Assembly: GCA_034435375.1 (NCBI GenBank)
Contig: DAOTXR010000080.1
Span: forward strand, 62,001-126,000
Source: DAOTXR01 sp034435375
GTDB taxonomy: Bacteria; Chloroflexota; Anaerolineae; Aggregatilineales; UBA3940
Direction of reading: 5' to 3'
Length of the DNA stretch: 64,000 nucleotides
Part shown: one piece after another, positions 16,768 through 24,153 of the stretch
How the letters are laid out: each line of letters starts with the position of its first letter
Position numbering within the stretch: the stretch's first letter is position 1
The notes under the pieces: generated by a model
The model's input: only the letters and a program-made list of their open reading frames with translations
Databases searched by the model: none
Told to the model about the DNA's origin: nothing
Program-made: the position numbers and the translations under genes

Positions 16768-16782
16768 CACATGATCCATGTG
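16768..16782. promoter_or_regulatory. Palindromic candidate operator between dtxR-type and JAMM genes
   Basis: CACATG-ATC-CATGTG has perfect 6-base arms. It lies directly downstream of the minus-strand extended -10 at 16785-16793, a position suited to repression of the DtxR-family gene. Confidence 0.45.
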
Positions 16783-16784
16783 TG

Positions 16785-16793
16785 ATTATAGCA
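16785..16793 (-). promoter_or_regulatory. Extended -10 promoter of the DtxR-family gene
   Basis: On the minus strand the sequence reads TGCTATAAT, an exact extended -10 element 46 bases before the start codon. No clear -35 hexamer is present, as expected for this promoter class. Confidence 0.55.
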
Positions 16794-16809
16794 TATCTCG
16801 AGGCTGTTC

Positions 16810-17292
16810 TTGGCTTATTCCGACTCTGACTTGCTACATGCTCTATACCTCGCCGATGTGCATTGGCAGCAGATTGTCCACCATGTGCTCTCGGATGTGA
16901 CGGTGGAGGCGTGTGGGTTGCTGGGTGGGGTAGGGAGGCAAGTGCTTCGGGTGTTTCCTGTGCCGAATGTCGCCTCCGATCCAACAAAGGCATACCTAGT
17001 GGAGCCGCACGAGCAAATTCGAGTCTTCCTCACTCTTGAGGAGCTTAACATGGATTTAGTGGGCATCTACCATTCGCATCCACCTGGCTCGCGTACTGAT
17101 CCTTCTCCGACCGATCTGGTGCAGTGGTATTATTCAGACGCCGTCTATGTGATCGTGGTTCCATCTGTAGAAAACAAGATCGTCAGCTTACGGGCCTTTG
17201 TGCGTGGTGAGGAGGGCTTGGCCGAGGTTGCTGTGATTGTGTCTCCCGACGCATCAGAATCTCGTAACGTTGCACAGAGTCAAGGGTTATGA
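16810..17292 (+). CDS. JAMM/MPN-domain metallopeptidase (M67-like)
   Basis: The 160-residue protein carries the JAMM zinc-protease motif: a glutamate in EACGLLGG (about 34) and HSHPPGSRTDPSPTD, which fits HxHP-x7-S-x2-D exactly. Bacterial relatives (Mec+ type) cleave C-terminal isopeptide or thiocarboxylate adducts from ubiquitin-like sulfur carriers, or have unknown roles. No ubiquitin-like or E1-like gene is adjacent. The TTG start at 16810 is chosen because CGAGG lies six bases upstream; an internal GTG near residue 16 is an alternative. The gene is divergent from the DtxR-type regulator. Confidence 0.85.
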   Translation: MAYSDSDLLHALYLADVHWQQIVHHVLSDVTVEACGLLGGVGRQVLRVFPVPNVASDPTKAYLVEPHEQIRVFLTLEELNMDLVGIYHSHPPGSRTDPSPTDLVQWYYSDAVYVIVVPSVENKIVSLRAFVRGEEGLAEVAVIVSPDASESRNVAQSQGL

Positions 17293-17369
17293 TAATTGCA
17301 TTCCTGGGATGAGCTGCCGCGGGCTGCTGATAGGCGTGCGAGCTGAGCGATTGTTGTGGGGGGCTATAC

Positions 17370-18011
17370 ATGTTGAACACGCTGGCTTTTGTTATCTCAA
17401 TTGTGATTGCCTACTTGTTGGGGTCAATTCCAGTCGGATTGATTGTGGTTAAAGCGATCACGGGGAAGGATATTCGCTCGATAGGCAGTGGTCGTATCGG
17501 TGGCGCTAACGCTCTGCGTGCTGGGGGTACTTTGGCTGGCGTGCTGACAGGAGTGGGTGACTTAGTCAAGGGCATCGGCGCGGTGAATGTAGCTCGTCTG
17601 ATTTGCCCTGGCTACCCAGCCCTGGAAGCATTGTGCGGCGTGGCAGCAGTAGCCGGGCATAACTGGTCGATCTTCCTTGGCTTTCGTGGTGGTGCAGGCA
17701 CTGGTCCTAACGTAGGTGTGGCAGTCGCGCTGTGGCCGTGGTCAGGCGTTATTCTGGTGCCAGCTGTCCCCCTTATCCTGATCCTGACTGGATACGCCTC
17801 TGTAACCTCGACAGTAGTGGCTGTGGCCATTGTGGTGGTGTTTGTGCTACGGGCGGCTCTGGTCGGTTCTCCGTGGGTCTATGTGGTTTATGCAGCCTCA
17901 ACAACGGTGCTTGTCGGACTGGCGCTCCTTCCTAACTATCGTCGCCTGATTGCTGGGACGGAGCGAATGGTAGGTCCGCGTGCTAAGGCCATTGCTCAAC
18001 GTAGCGAGTAG
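17370..18011 (+). CDS. plsY: Glycerol-3-phosphate acyltransferase PlsY (divergent)
   Basis: PlsY transfers acyl groups from acyl phosphate to glycerol-3-phosphate in the membrane, the first step of phospholipid synthesis. The 213 residues have five to seven hydrophobic helices and recognisable motifs: GSIPVGLIV (motif 1), GSGRIGGANALR (motif 2, usually GSGNxGATNxxR) and GHNWSIFLGFRGGAGTGP (motif 3, usually GHxFPxxxxFKGGKG). The substitutions at the Asn-Pro and second Lys positions are unusual, so this may be a divergent paralogue with altered activity. It stands alone, 77 bases after the JAMM gene. Confidence 0.82.
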   Translation: MLNTLAFVISIVIAYLLGSIPVGLIVVKAITGKDIRSIGSGRIGGANALRAGGTLAGVLTGVGDLVKGIGAVNVARLICPGYPALEALCGVAAVAGHNWSIFLGFRGGAGTGPNVGVAVALWPWSGVILVPAVPLILILTGYASVTSTVVAVAIVVVFVLRAALVGSPWVYVVYAASTTVLVGLALLPNYRRLIAGTERMVGPRAKAIAQRSE

Positions 18012-18027
18012 CAGCTTGGCGTCGCAG

Positions 18028-19224
18028 TCAAGGTAGATAGAGCGCAACCCACTCACCGCTGCGCACCTGGCCAGCCATCAGATTACCAGCGCTACAGTCG
18101 CCCCAGCGAGTACAGGTAAGGTTCCCTGTCAGGCCCGGGTAGTCGGAGGTCTGATATAGCGCTTCGCGCAACGCCTGACGACCTATATGCATCTCCTGAC
18201 TCTGCACTGAGGCGACCTTCTCGATTGCCAGGAGTATCAGAGTCGTCGCGTCATAAGCAAATGCAAAAGCGGTGCTGCGTGGCTCAACGCTGTAACGGCT
18301 CAAGAAAGCCTCTTCTGCACTCAGGTAGGCTTCTGCCTTAGTGTAGGGTCCCAAGGCATACAACCCCTCGGCCACGGTTCCCACATGGGATATAAACCAC
18401 TGACTCAGGATATGGCGCCCTCCGAGAATAGGGGTGCCTGCCAGCGATGACATGTCGGCTTGCATTACGAAGCGTGTACTATGAGCGGGGAGTAGTGGGG
18501 CATATACCACATCCGGTCGTGCGTCGGCGATCTCCTCCAGGATTGGGATGACGCTGGCGGTGATGGGCGGTATCTGACGCGAGAGCACAACCTCACCGCC
18601 CAGTTGAGCAAACCTGGCTTCAAAGGCGGCCACCAACCCTGCGGTCTCGATAGTGCCATCGTCTACAATCGCAGCACGCCGAGCACCGAGCTGAGCATAG
18701 GCAAACTCGGCGGAAGCGTGGCCTTCCAGCACATCGTCGTACATAGTCCGCATGAACGAGTCAACATGCAAAATCTCATCGGTGAGATTGGTTGAGCTGC
18801 ATGACGGCGAAACAGCGACCAGGTGGGCCTCCTCGAAGATCGGAGCTGTTGCCTGACATTCGACGGCACATGTCGGGCCAACTACTGCCACAATGTTGCC
18901 CTGATCCACAATGGTCTGCGCTGCCGTCTCCCCGCTTTCGGAAGTGCAGTCCGATTCTATGGCAACTATCTCGATAGGAAAGCCCTCAATCCTTCCGCGC
19001 CGCTCGACGGCCAGCTCAACTCCTTGCAGATGCTCGATGCCTTCACCTCCAGCTGCCGAGTTGCTAGCCGCGCTGATCACAGCGATTCGGACAGGTTCGT
19101 TGGAACGAACAGTAATGGTACCCCATGGATCGTTGGAGATGTTCCTGCCGGATGTTTGTCTGCACGCGGCAAATAGCAAGCCTATCGTGGTCAATATTAT
19201 GGCTGGTATGAGTCTTGACTCCAT
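18028..19224 (-). CDS. ABC substrate-binding lipoprotein, LivJ/Peripla_BP_6 type
   Basis: This 398-residue lipoprotein would bind branched-chain amino acids or similar ligands outside the membrane. The start at 19224 (MESRLIPAIILTTIG) is chosen for its AGAGGGCAG ribosome site and because it gives a compact signal ending in LLFAAC. The mature part has the type-I periplasmic-binding fold: VRIAVISAASNSAAGGEGIEHLQGVELAVE, VAVVGPTCAVECQATAPIFEEA, and a second lobe from about 160. No Liv permease or ATPase genes are adjacent. It converges with plsY with 16 bases between them. Confidence 0.9.
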   Translation of the reverse strand: MESRLIPAIILTTIGLLFAACRQTSGRNISNDPWGTITVRSNEPVRIAVISAASNSAAGGEGIEHLQGVELAVERRGRIEGFPIEIVAIESDCTSESGETAAQTIVDQGNIVAVVGPTCAVECQATAPIFEEAHLVAVSPSCSSTNLTDEILHVDSFMRTMYDDVLEGHASAEFAYAQLGARRAAIVDDGTIETAGLVAAFEARFAQLGGEVVLSRQIPPITASVIPILEEIADARPDVVYAPLLPAHSTRFVMQADMSSLAGTPILGGRHILSQWFISHVGTVAEGLYALGPYTKAEAYLSAEEAFLSRYSVEPRSTAFAFAYDATTLILLAIEKVASVQSQEMHIGRQALREALYQTSDYPGLTGNLTCTRWGDCSAGNLMAGQVRSGEWVALYLP

Positions 19225-19314
19225 AGGTATTCTGCCCTCTGGCAACTGCCCTTGCCAAGGTTTGGGCGAAGTGTAACATGGCCTCTATGCAGTGGCAACA
19301 GGGGCTTCCGATCG

Positions 19315-19323
19315 TGGTATAAT
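19315..19323 (+). promoter_or_regulatory. Extended -10 promoter of the A24 peptidase gene
   Basis: TGGTATAAT is an exact extended -10 element 38 bases before the start codon; the -35 region (GCAACA at 17-base spacing) is only a partial match. Confidence 0.55.
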
Positions 19324-19361
19324 GCAACCTTGCAGCCGATGATCAATTAGGACAGGCTTTT

Positions 19362-20282
19362 ATGATGTTGAGCTACATGCTTGCAGTGCTTACTGGACTT
19401 GGTATTGGAGCCTTGGTGAATTGGTTGGCGGCTCGTCTTCCATCAGTGGCAGCGATCCCTGAGTCAAGCCCTCAGAAGGTCCACGAATGGGTTGCGCCGA
19501 AAGACAAGCTCTCGCGTCGGCAGCACGCATTGGCCGTCCGACAGGGAAAAGTGCGCAACCAACGTCTATCTATGTTTCATTTGTCCACAGCTCGACAGCG
19601 CCATGTGTTCGTAACTCGTGCCCGCCTGCGGCGTCGCCGCAGCCCAGCGGTGGCTGCCCCCCTCATCAGGGCCAGACACACCACATGGCTTCGCATTCTT
19701 GCCGTCGAGATTATACTGGCGATGTTGACGGCCTACCTATGGCAGCGAGAGGGTTTCACTCTCAAGTTCGGGATTTACCTGTTTTACATGTCACTCTTTG
19801 TCCTCATAGCCGTCATTGACATTGAGCACCGTTTGGTGCTCAATATTGTCATGCTGCCTGCTTTCGTCGTCGGCGCATTCGAAGTGCTGCTGAGTCGTCG
19901 CATTCCATTTCTGGATGCGATGGCCGGGTTTGCCATTGCACAACTCGTTTTACTTGCCTTCTTTGGTCTGGGGGAGGTCTACCTGTGGATCGTCAATGCA
20001 GGCCGCAAAGAACCGGTGACTGAGGTCGCTCTGGGCGGCGGCGATGTCACTCTGGCTACGTTCTGCGGAATGGTGGTAGGCTTTCCCGGCGTCGTTCTCA
20101 TGTTGTTCCTGATGGTCGTCTTCGGTGCGGCGTTAGCGCTGCTGTACCTGGCCTACCGGGTGGTTGTTGTGCGGAAGTATCAGGCCCACACTGCGCTACC
20201 CTATGGCCCGGCGATTCTGCTTGCCGCCACTTTGCTGTTGCTGTGGGGACCGGCAGTAGCGCGCTTTTTCGGGGCCGAGTGA
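19362..20282 (+). CDS. A24-type prepilin peptidase-like membrane protein
   Basis: The product resembles type IV leader peptidases, aspartic proteases that process prepilins in the membrane. Of 306 residues, the C-terminal 200 form about six helices carrying the two expected aspartates: D153 in AVIDIEHRLVLNIV and D228 in the GGGDVTLA motif. The N-terminal part differs from classical PilD: after one helix there is a long basic loop (about 35-108) rich in Arg and His, without the cysteine zinc site. No pilin gene is adjacent. Start ATG at 19362, with a second ATG one codon later. Confidence 0.8.
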   Translation: MMLSYMLAVLTGLGIGALVNWLAARLPSVAAIPESSPQKVHEWVAPKDKLSRRQHALAVRQGKVRNQRLSMFHLSTARQRHVFVTRARLRRRRSPAVAAPLIRARHTTWLRILAVEIILAMLTAYLWQREGFTLKFGIYLFYMSLFVLIAVIDIEHRLVLNIVMLPAFVVGAFEVLLSRRIPFLDAMAGFAIAQLVLLAFFGLGEVYLWIVNAGRKEPVTEVALGGGDVTLATFCGMVVGFPGVVLMLFLMVVFGAALALLYLAYRVVVVRKYQAHTALPYGPAILLAATLLLLWGPAVARFFGAE

Positions 20283-20339
20283 CACATTCAGCGGCAAGCT
20301 GAGGGTTGCGCCTAGTATCGTCTATGTCTCAAGGGGGCG

Positions 20340-21425
20340 ATGATGCCTGACGAAATCTACCGCCATCTGGCAAAACGGCTTGATGCCATTCCAAATGGTT
20401 TCCCACCCACACAAAGCGGCGTCGAGGTGCGGCTGTTAGCTAAACTCTTCACGCCGGAAGAAGCAGCGCTGGCCGCCGTCATGCGGCTGACGCCCGAACC
20501 ACCGACCGATATAGCAGCACGCCTGGGCATCGACCCGGCTGACGCCCGCCGTAGACTTAAGGATATGGCCCGTAGAGGGCTGATCCTCGCAGTGCGGGGC
20601 GAGAGTCAGCTGCACTTTGGGCTGCTCCCGTTCGTGGTTGGCATCTACGAGCTACAATTGTCCCGGTTGGACGCTGAATTGGCTGCATTGTTCGAGGAAT
20701 ACTTCCTGGAGACACGTGGTGGCACGACATCCGTTGCTGAGCCAGCCATCCATCGTGTCATCCCCGTCGAGGAAGCTGTGCCCTTTGACCTAGAGATATT
20801 TCCCCATGAGCGGGCTTCGCAGCTGATTGAGAGTGCTAAAGCGTGGGCAGTGAGAGACTGCATTTGCCGTGTTCAACGGCGGCTGATTGGGCAGGGGTGC
20901 AATCATCCTGTTGAGAACTGTATCTCCTTTGCGCCGGTCGAGGGCGCATTTGATCAGGATGAGGCCGCTCGTGTGATCACCAAGGAGGAAGCACTGCGTA
21001 TCCTACATGAAGCCGAGGAGGCTGGCCTAGTTCATTCAACGGGCAACTACCGTGACGGACACTTCTACATCTGCAACTGTTGCACCTGTTCATGTGGTAT
21101 CCTGCGCAGTGTGGCTGAGTTCGGCATTCCAACTGCGGTCGCCCATTCTGGCTACCGTGCCATTGTAGACATGGCAATGTGCTCAGGATGTGAGGACTGC
21201 GTGGCACGTTGTCAGTTCAAGGCAATTGCGGTACCTGAGGGCGTGGCGGAGGTTGATCACAGCCGGTGTGTGGGCTGCGGACTGTGCGTCACAGCTTGCT
21301 CGGTCGGTGCACTGAGGCTTGAACGCCGCCCCGAAGGTGATGTTCTTCCCCTGCCTACTAATCAGGCTGAGTGGTTGGCTCTGCGTGCCCAGCAGCGTGG
21401 ACTATCTGACAGTAGCATCTGGTGA
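20340..21425 (+). CDS. Multi-cluster iron-sulfur protein with N-terminal helix-turn-helix-like region
   Basis: This 361-residue protein combines a winged-helix-like N-terminus (about 37-95, TDIAARLGIDPADARRRLKDMARRGLI) with a cysteine-rich middle and two four-iron ferredoxin motifs at the C-terminus (CSGCEDCVARC 281-291 and CVGCGLCVTAC 310-320). Extra cysteines appear at DCICRV (173-176), 187, 194, and in CNCCTCSC (245-252), enough for further clusters. Similar proteins are often annotated only as 4Fe-4S binding proteins of unknown role. A redox-sensing regulator or electron carrier is possible. It converges with mnmA, 14 bases apart. Confidence 0.82.
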   Translation: MMPDEIYRHLAKRLDAIPNGFPPTQSGVEVRLLAKLFTPEEAALAAVMRLTPEPPTDIAARLGIDPADARRRLKDMARRGLILAVRGESQLHFGLLPFVVGIYELQLSRLDAELAALFEEYFLETRGGTTSVAEPAIHRVIPVEEAVPFDLEIFPHERASQLIESAKAWAVRDCICRVQRRLIGQGCNHPVENCISFAPVEGAFDQDEAARVITKEEALRILHEAEEAGLVHSTGNYRDGHFYICNCCTCSCGILRSVAEFGIPTAVAHSGYRAIVDMAMCSGCEDCVARCQFKAIAVPEGVAEVDHSRCVGCGLCVTACSVGALRLERRPEGDVLPLPTNQAEWLALRAQQRGLSDSSIW

Positions 21426-21439
21426 CGACAAGGGGCCTT

Positions 21440-22525
21440 CTACGCGATGATCCCAGCTCCAATCACACGGTCACCTTCGTAAAAGACCGCACCCTGCCCT
21501 GGGGTGACGTCTGGCAAAGGCTCCTCAAGGGCCACCTCGACTTGGTTCTTATCCGAAGGCGTAACGCGGCAAGCGACAGGTCGTGCTGTGTAGCGGACTT
21601 TCACCTCGGCAAGAAACGCGGTTTCTGGAGGCTTCCCGGCGATCCAGTTCATGTCCCTGGCTCGCAATGTGTTTTGACCTAGCTCAGATCGCGTGCCGAC
21701 GATAAGCGTGTTAGTGGTTACCTCTCTGGCAATTACGTACAGAGGTTCGGACCAGGCTATGCCCAGCCCCTTGCGCTGCCCAATTGTGTAGTTGCTCAGG
21801 CCCTGATGAGTGCCTATCACTTCCCCACTGCGAAGCGCGATTGGTCCGGGTGTGAAGTCGTGTTTGCCGTGGTCGCGAAGAAAACGGCGATAATCCCCAT
21901 CAGCCACAAAACACAGGTCCTGGCTGTCGTGTTTGCTGGCGATGGGCAATCCAAAATAGGCTGCGATCTCTCGGACCTGCGGTTTGGTGTAGCCTCCCAC
22001 CGGGAAAAGCGCGTGCGCCAGTTGCTGCTGAGATAACATACTCAACACATAGCTCTGATCCTTGGCCGGGTCAGCTCCTTTGCGTAGCTCGAAGATGCCA
22101 TCCTCAGTCCGGGTGATGCGTGCATAGTGCCCGGTGGCAAGGTAGGTAGCCCCACGTGCCAGCGCCACATCGAGCAAGAACCCGAAGCGAATGTGACGAT
22201 TGCAGAACAGGCACGGGTTAGGCGTAATGCCCTGAATGTAGCCGTCAACAAAGGTATCGACGATGTGCTGCTTGAACATATCCTGGGCGTCAAGCACCTC
22301 GAAGGGAATACCTAGCCTCTTGGCCACGAAATGTGCGTCGAGCATCTGGTCGCGGGTGCAGCAGCGATTGTCGCGCCGGACTGTACTGAAGCTGCCAGGC
22401 TCTGTCCATAGGCGCAGCATGACGCCCATTACCTCGTAGCCCTGTGCCTTGAGCAGCGCCGCGCTCACCGAGCTATCCACGCCGCCGCTCATTGCTACTA
22501 TGACGCGATCTTCGCGACAATCCAT
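21440..22525 (-). CDS. mnmA: tRNA-specific 2-thiouridylase MnmA
   Basis: MnmA thiolates the wobble uridine (s2U34) of Lys, Glu and Gln tRNAs using ATP and relayed sulfur. The start is set at MDCREDRVIVAMSGGVDSS (22525), which puts the PP-loop SGGVDSS near residue 13 as in homologues; seven further upstream residues are possible. The catalytic cysteine pair appears in TPNPCLFCNRHI and DSQDLCFVADGDY, and the tRNA-binding GQRKGLGI segment is intact. The length of 361 residues is normal. It is a single gene, divergent from eno across 270 bases. Confidence 0.96.
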   Translation of the reverse strand: MDCREDRVIVAMSGGVDSSVSAALLKAQGYEVMGVMLRLWTEPGSFSTVRRDNRCCTRDQMLDAHFVAKRLGIPFEVLDAQDMFKQHIVDTFVDGYIQGITPNPCLFCNRHIRFGFLLDVALARGATYLATGHYARITRTEDGIFELRKGADPAKDQSYVLSMLSQQQLAHALFPVGGYTKPQVREIAAYFGLPIASKHDSQDLCFVADGDYRRFLRDHGKHDFTPGPIALRSGEVIGTHQGLSNYTIGQRKGLGIAWSEPLYVIAREVTTNTLIVGTRSELGQNTLRARDMNWIAGKPPETAFLAEVKVRYTARPVACRVTPSDKNQVEVALEEPLPDVTPGQGAVFYEGDRVIGAGIIA

Positions 22526-22678
22526 GTATGTTCCTGGGAAAACCATACAAACGTCACCTTAAAGCAGGATTTTAGATTGTAGCCTAGGCCCAACTGGTGT
22601 GCCAGCGACGCCCACATCACGCCAAGCACAGGGACACGGTCCGATGAATGTGTGCGTGCACCCAAGTGATCTTTGTCC

Positions 22679-22707
22679 TTGCCTCTTAACGGTCTATTGA
22701 CTATGAT
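22679..22707 (+). promoter_or_regulatory. Candidate sigma-70 promoter of eno
   Basis: TTGCCT (22679-22684) and TATGAT (22702-22707) are separated by 17 bases, leaving an 88-base leader before the enolase start. The remaining part of this 270-base gap shows no gene. Confidence 0.45.
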
Positions 22708-22795
22708 TGGTGAGGCATTTGTGGGAGGTGTAAGCCTGGGGATGCCACCTCGGAGCGACCACAACTAAGGTTCCCGGAAAGGACAATGTATCAAG

Positions 22796-24088
22796 ATGGC
22801 TATCATAATCGATGTCCATGGCCGCGAGGTGCTTGACTCGCGTGGCAATCCTACTGTTGAGGTGGAAGTGACTCTCGAAGATGGAGCGTTGGGCCGCGCG
22901 ATTGTGCCTTCCGGCGCGTCTACTGGCGTGCACGAGGCGCTCGAGTTGCGAGACGGCGACCAGAAACGCTACAGTGGCAAAGGTGTCTTGCGAGCTGTCG
23001 AGAACGTCGATGGGCCGATAGCCGAGGCGTTGATCGGCATGGAGGCTACCGATCAGATCGGCATTGACAGGTTGCTAGTCGAGGAGCTTGACGGCACACC
23101 CAACAAAGAGAAGCTGGGTGCGAATGCCATTTTGGGCGCATCACTCGCAGTGGCGAGGGCCTCTGCTGAGAGTGTTGGTTTGCCGCTGTACCGCTACCTG
23201 GGTGGTGTCCATGCCCACGTGCTGCCAGTTCCAATGATGAATATTCTCAATGGCGGCAAGCACGCAGCTAACAGCACTGACCTACAGGAGTTTATGGTGG
23301 TGCCTGTTGGCGCGACGAGCTTTGCAGAGGCGCTACGCTGGTCCTCCGAGATCTACCATGCTCTCGGTAAGGTTCTCAAGGGGAAGGGGCACAGCACCAA
23401 TGTCGGTGATGAGGGCGGTTATGCTCCCAGTCTGGAGAGCAATGCAGCAGCCATCGAGGTGATTCTTGAAGCGATCAAGGCGGCTGGATACGTACCCGGT
23501 GAGCAGGTCATGATCGCCCTCGACCCTGCTGCTAGCGAGATCTTCGAGGACGGCAAGTATCACCTGAAGAAAGAAGGCCGTGCCCTGACTGGTGCAGAGA
23601 TGGTCGATTTTTACACGGATTGGGTGGGACGTTATCCCATTGTCTCGATTGAGGACGGCTTGGCCGAAGATGACTGGGACTCATGGGTGCTGATGGCTGA
23701 GAGGCTGGGTAATCATATTCAGATCATCGGCGACGATCTGCTGGTGACCAATGTCGAGCGCGTCCAGCGTGCTATCGAGTTGCGTGCCTGCAACTCACTA
23801 CTGACCAAGGTCAACCAGATCGGGTCGCTCACTGAAGCGATTGCGGCAGTACAGCTCGCCCAGCGTCATGGCTGGACGGCGGTCATCTCTCACCGCAGCG
23901 GTGAGACCGAGGACTCAACAATCGCCGACCTAGCTGTGGCTCTCAATGCTGGACAGATTAAGACCGGTGCGCCGGCCCGCAGCGATCGCGTTGCCAAGTA
24001 TAATCAACTCCTTCGCATCGAAGAAGAGCTGGGCAGCAGTGGACGTTATGCAGGATGGTCGGCCTTTACGTCGATCCATCGCGCCTAA
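22796..24088 (+). CDS. eno: Enolase
   Basis: Enolase converts 2-phosphoglycerate to phosphoenolpyruvate in glycolysis. The 430-residue product is full length and opens with IDVHGREVLDSRGNPTVEVEV. Catalytic and metal-binding segments are intact: SGASTGVHEALELRD, NVGDEGGYAPS, the Asp in ALDPAASEIF, SIEDGLAEDDW, GDDLLVTN with the LLTKVNQIGS lysine, and SHRSGETEDSTIADLAV. GGAAAGGAC upstream may serve as ribosome binding site. A strong terminator follows at 24108. Confidence 0.98.
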   Translation: MAIIIDVHGREVLDSRGNPTVEVEVTLEDGALGRAIVPSGASTGVHEALELRDGDQKRYSGKGVLRAVENVDGPIAEALIGMEATDQIGIDRLLVEELDGTPNKEKLGANAILGASLAVARASAESVGLPLYRYLGGVHAHVLPVPMMNILNGGKHAANSTDLQEFMVVPVGATSFAEALRWSSEIYHALGKVLKGKGHSTNVGDEGGYAPSLESNAAAIEVILEAIKAAGYVPGEQVMIALDPAASEIFEDGKYHLKKEGRALTGAEMVDFYTDWVGRYPIVSIEDGLAEDDWDSWVLMAERLGNHIQIIGDDLLVTNVERVQRAIELRACNSLLTKVNQIGSLTEAIAAVQLAQRHGWTAVISHRSGETEDSTIADLAVALNAGQIKTGAPARSDRVAKYNQLLRIEEELGSSGRYAGWSAFTSIHRA

Positions 24089-24107
24089 GTCTAGGGGCGT
24101 ATGTGGC

Positions 24108-24140
24108 AAAGGGCAGACACATAGGTCTGCCCTTTCTGTT
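24108..24140. terminator. Bidirectional terminator between eno and deacetylase-like gene
   Basis: AAAGGGCAGA (24108-24117) pairs perfectly with TCTGCCCTTT (24126-24135) around an 8-base loop. A on one side and T on the other let it work for both convergent genes. Confidence 0.85.
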
Positions 24141-24153
24141 ATCACATGCCTCG

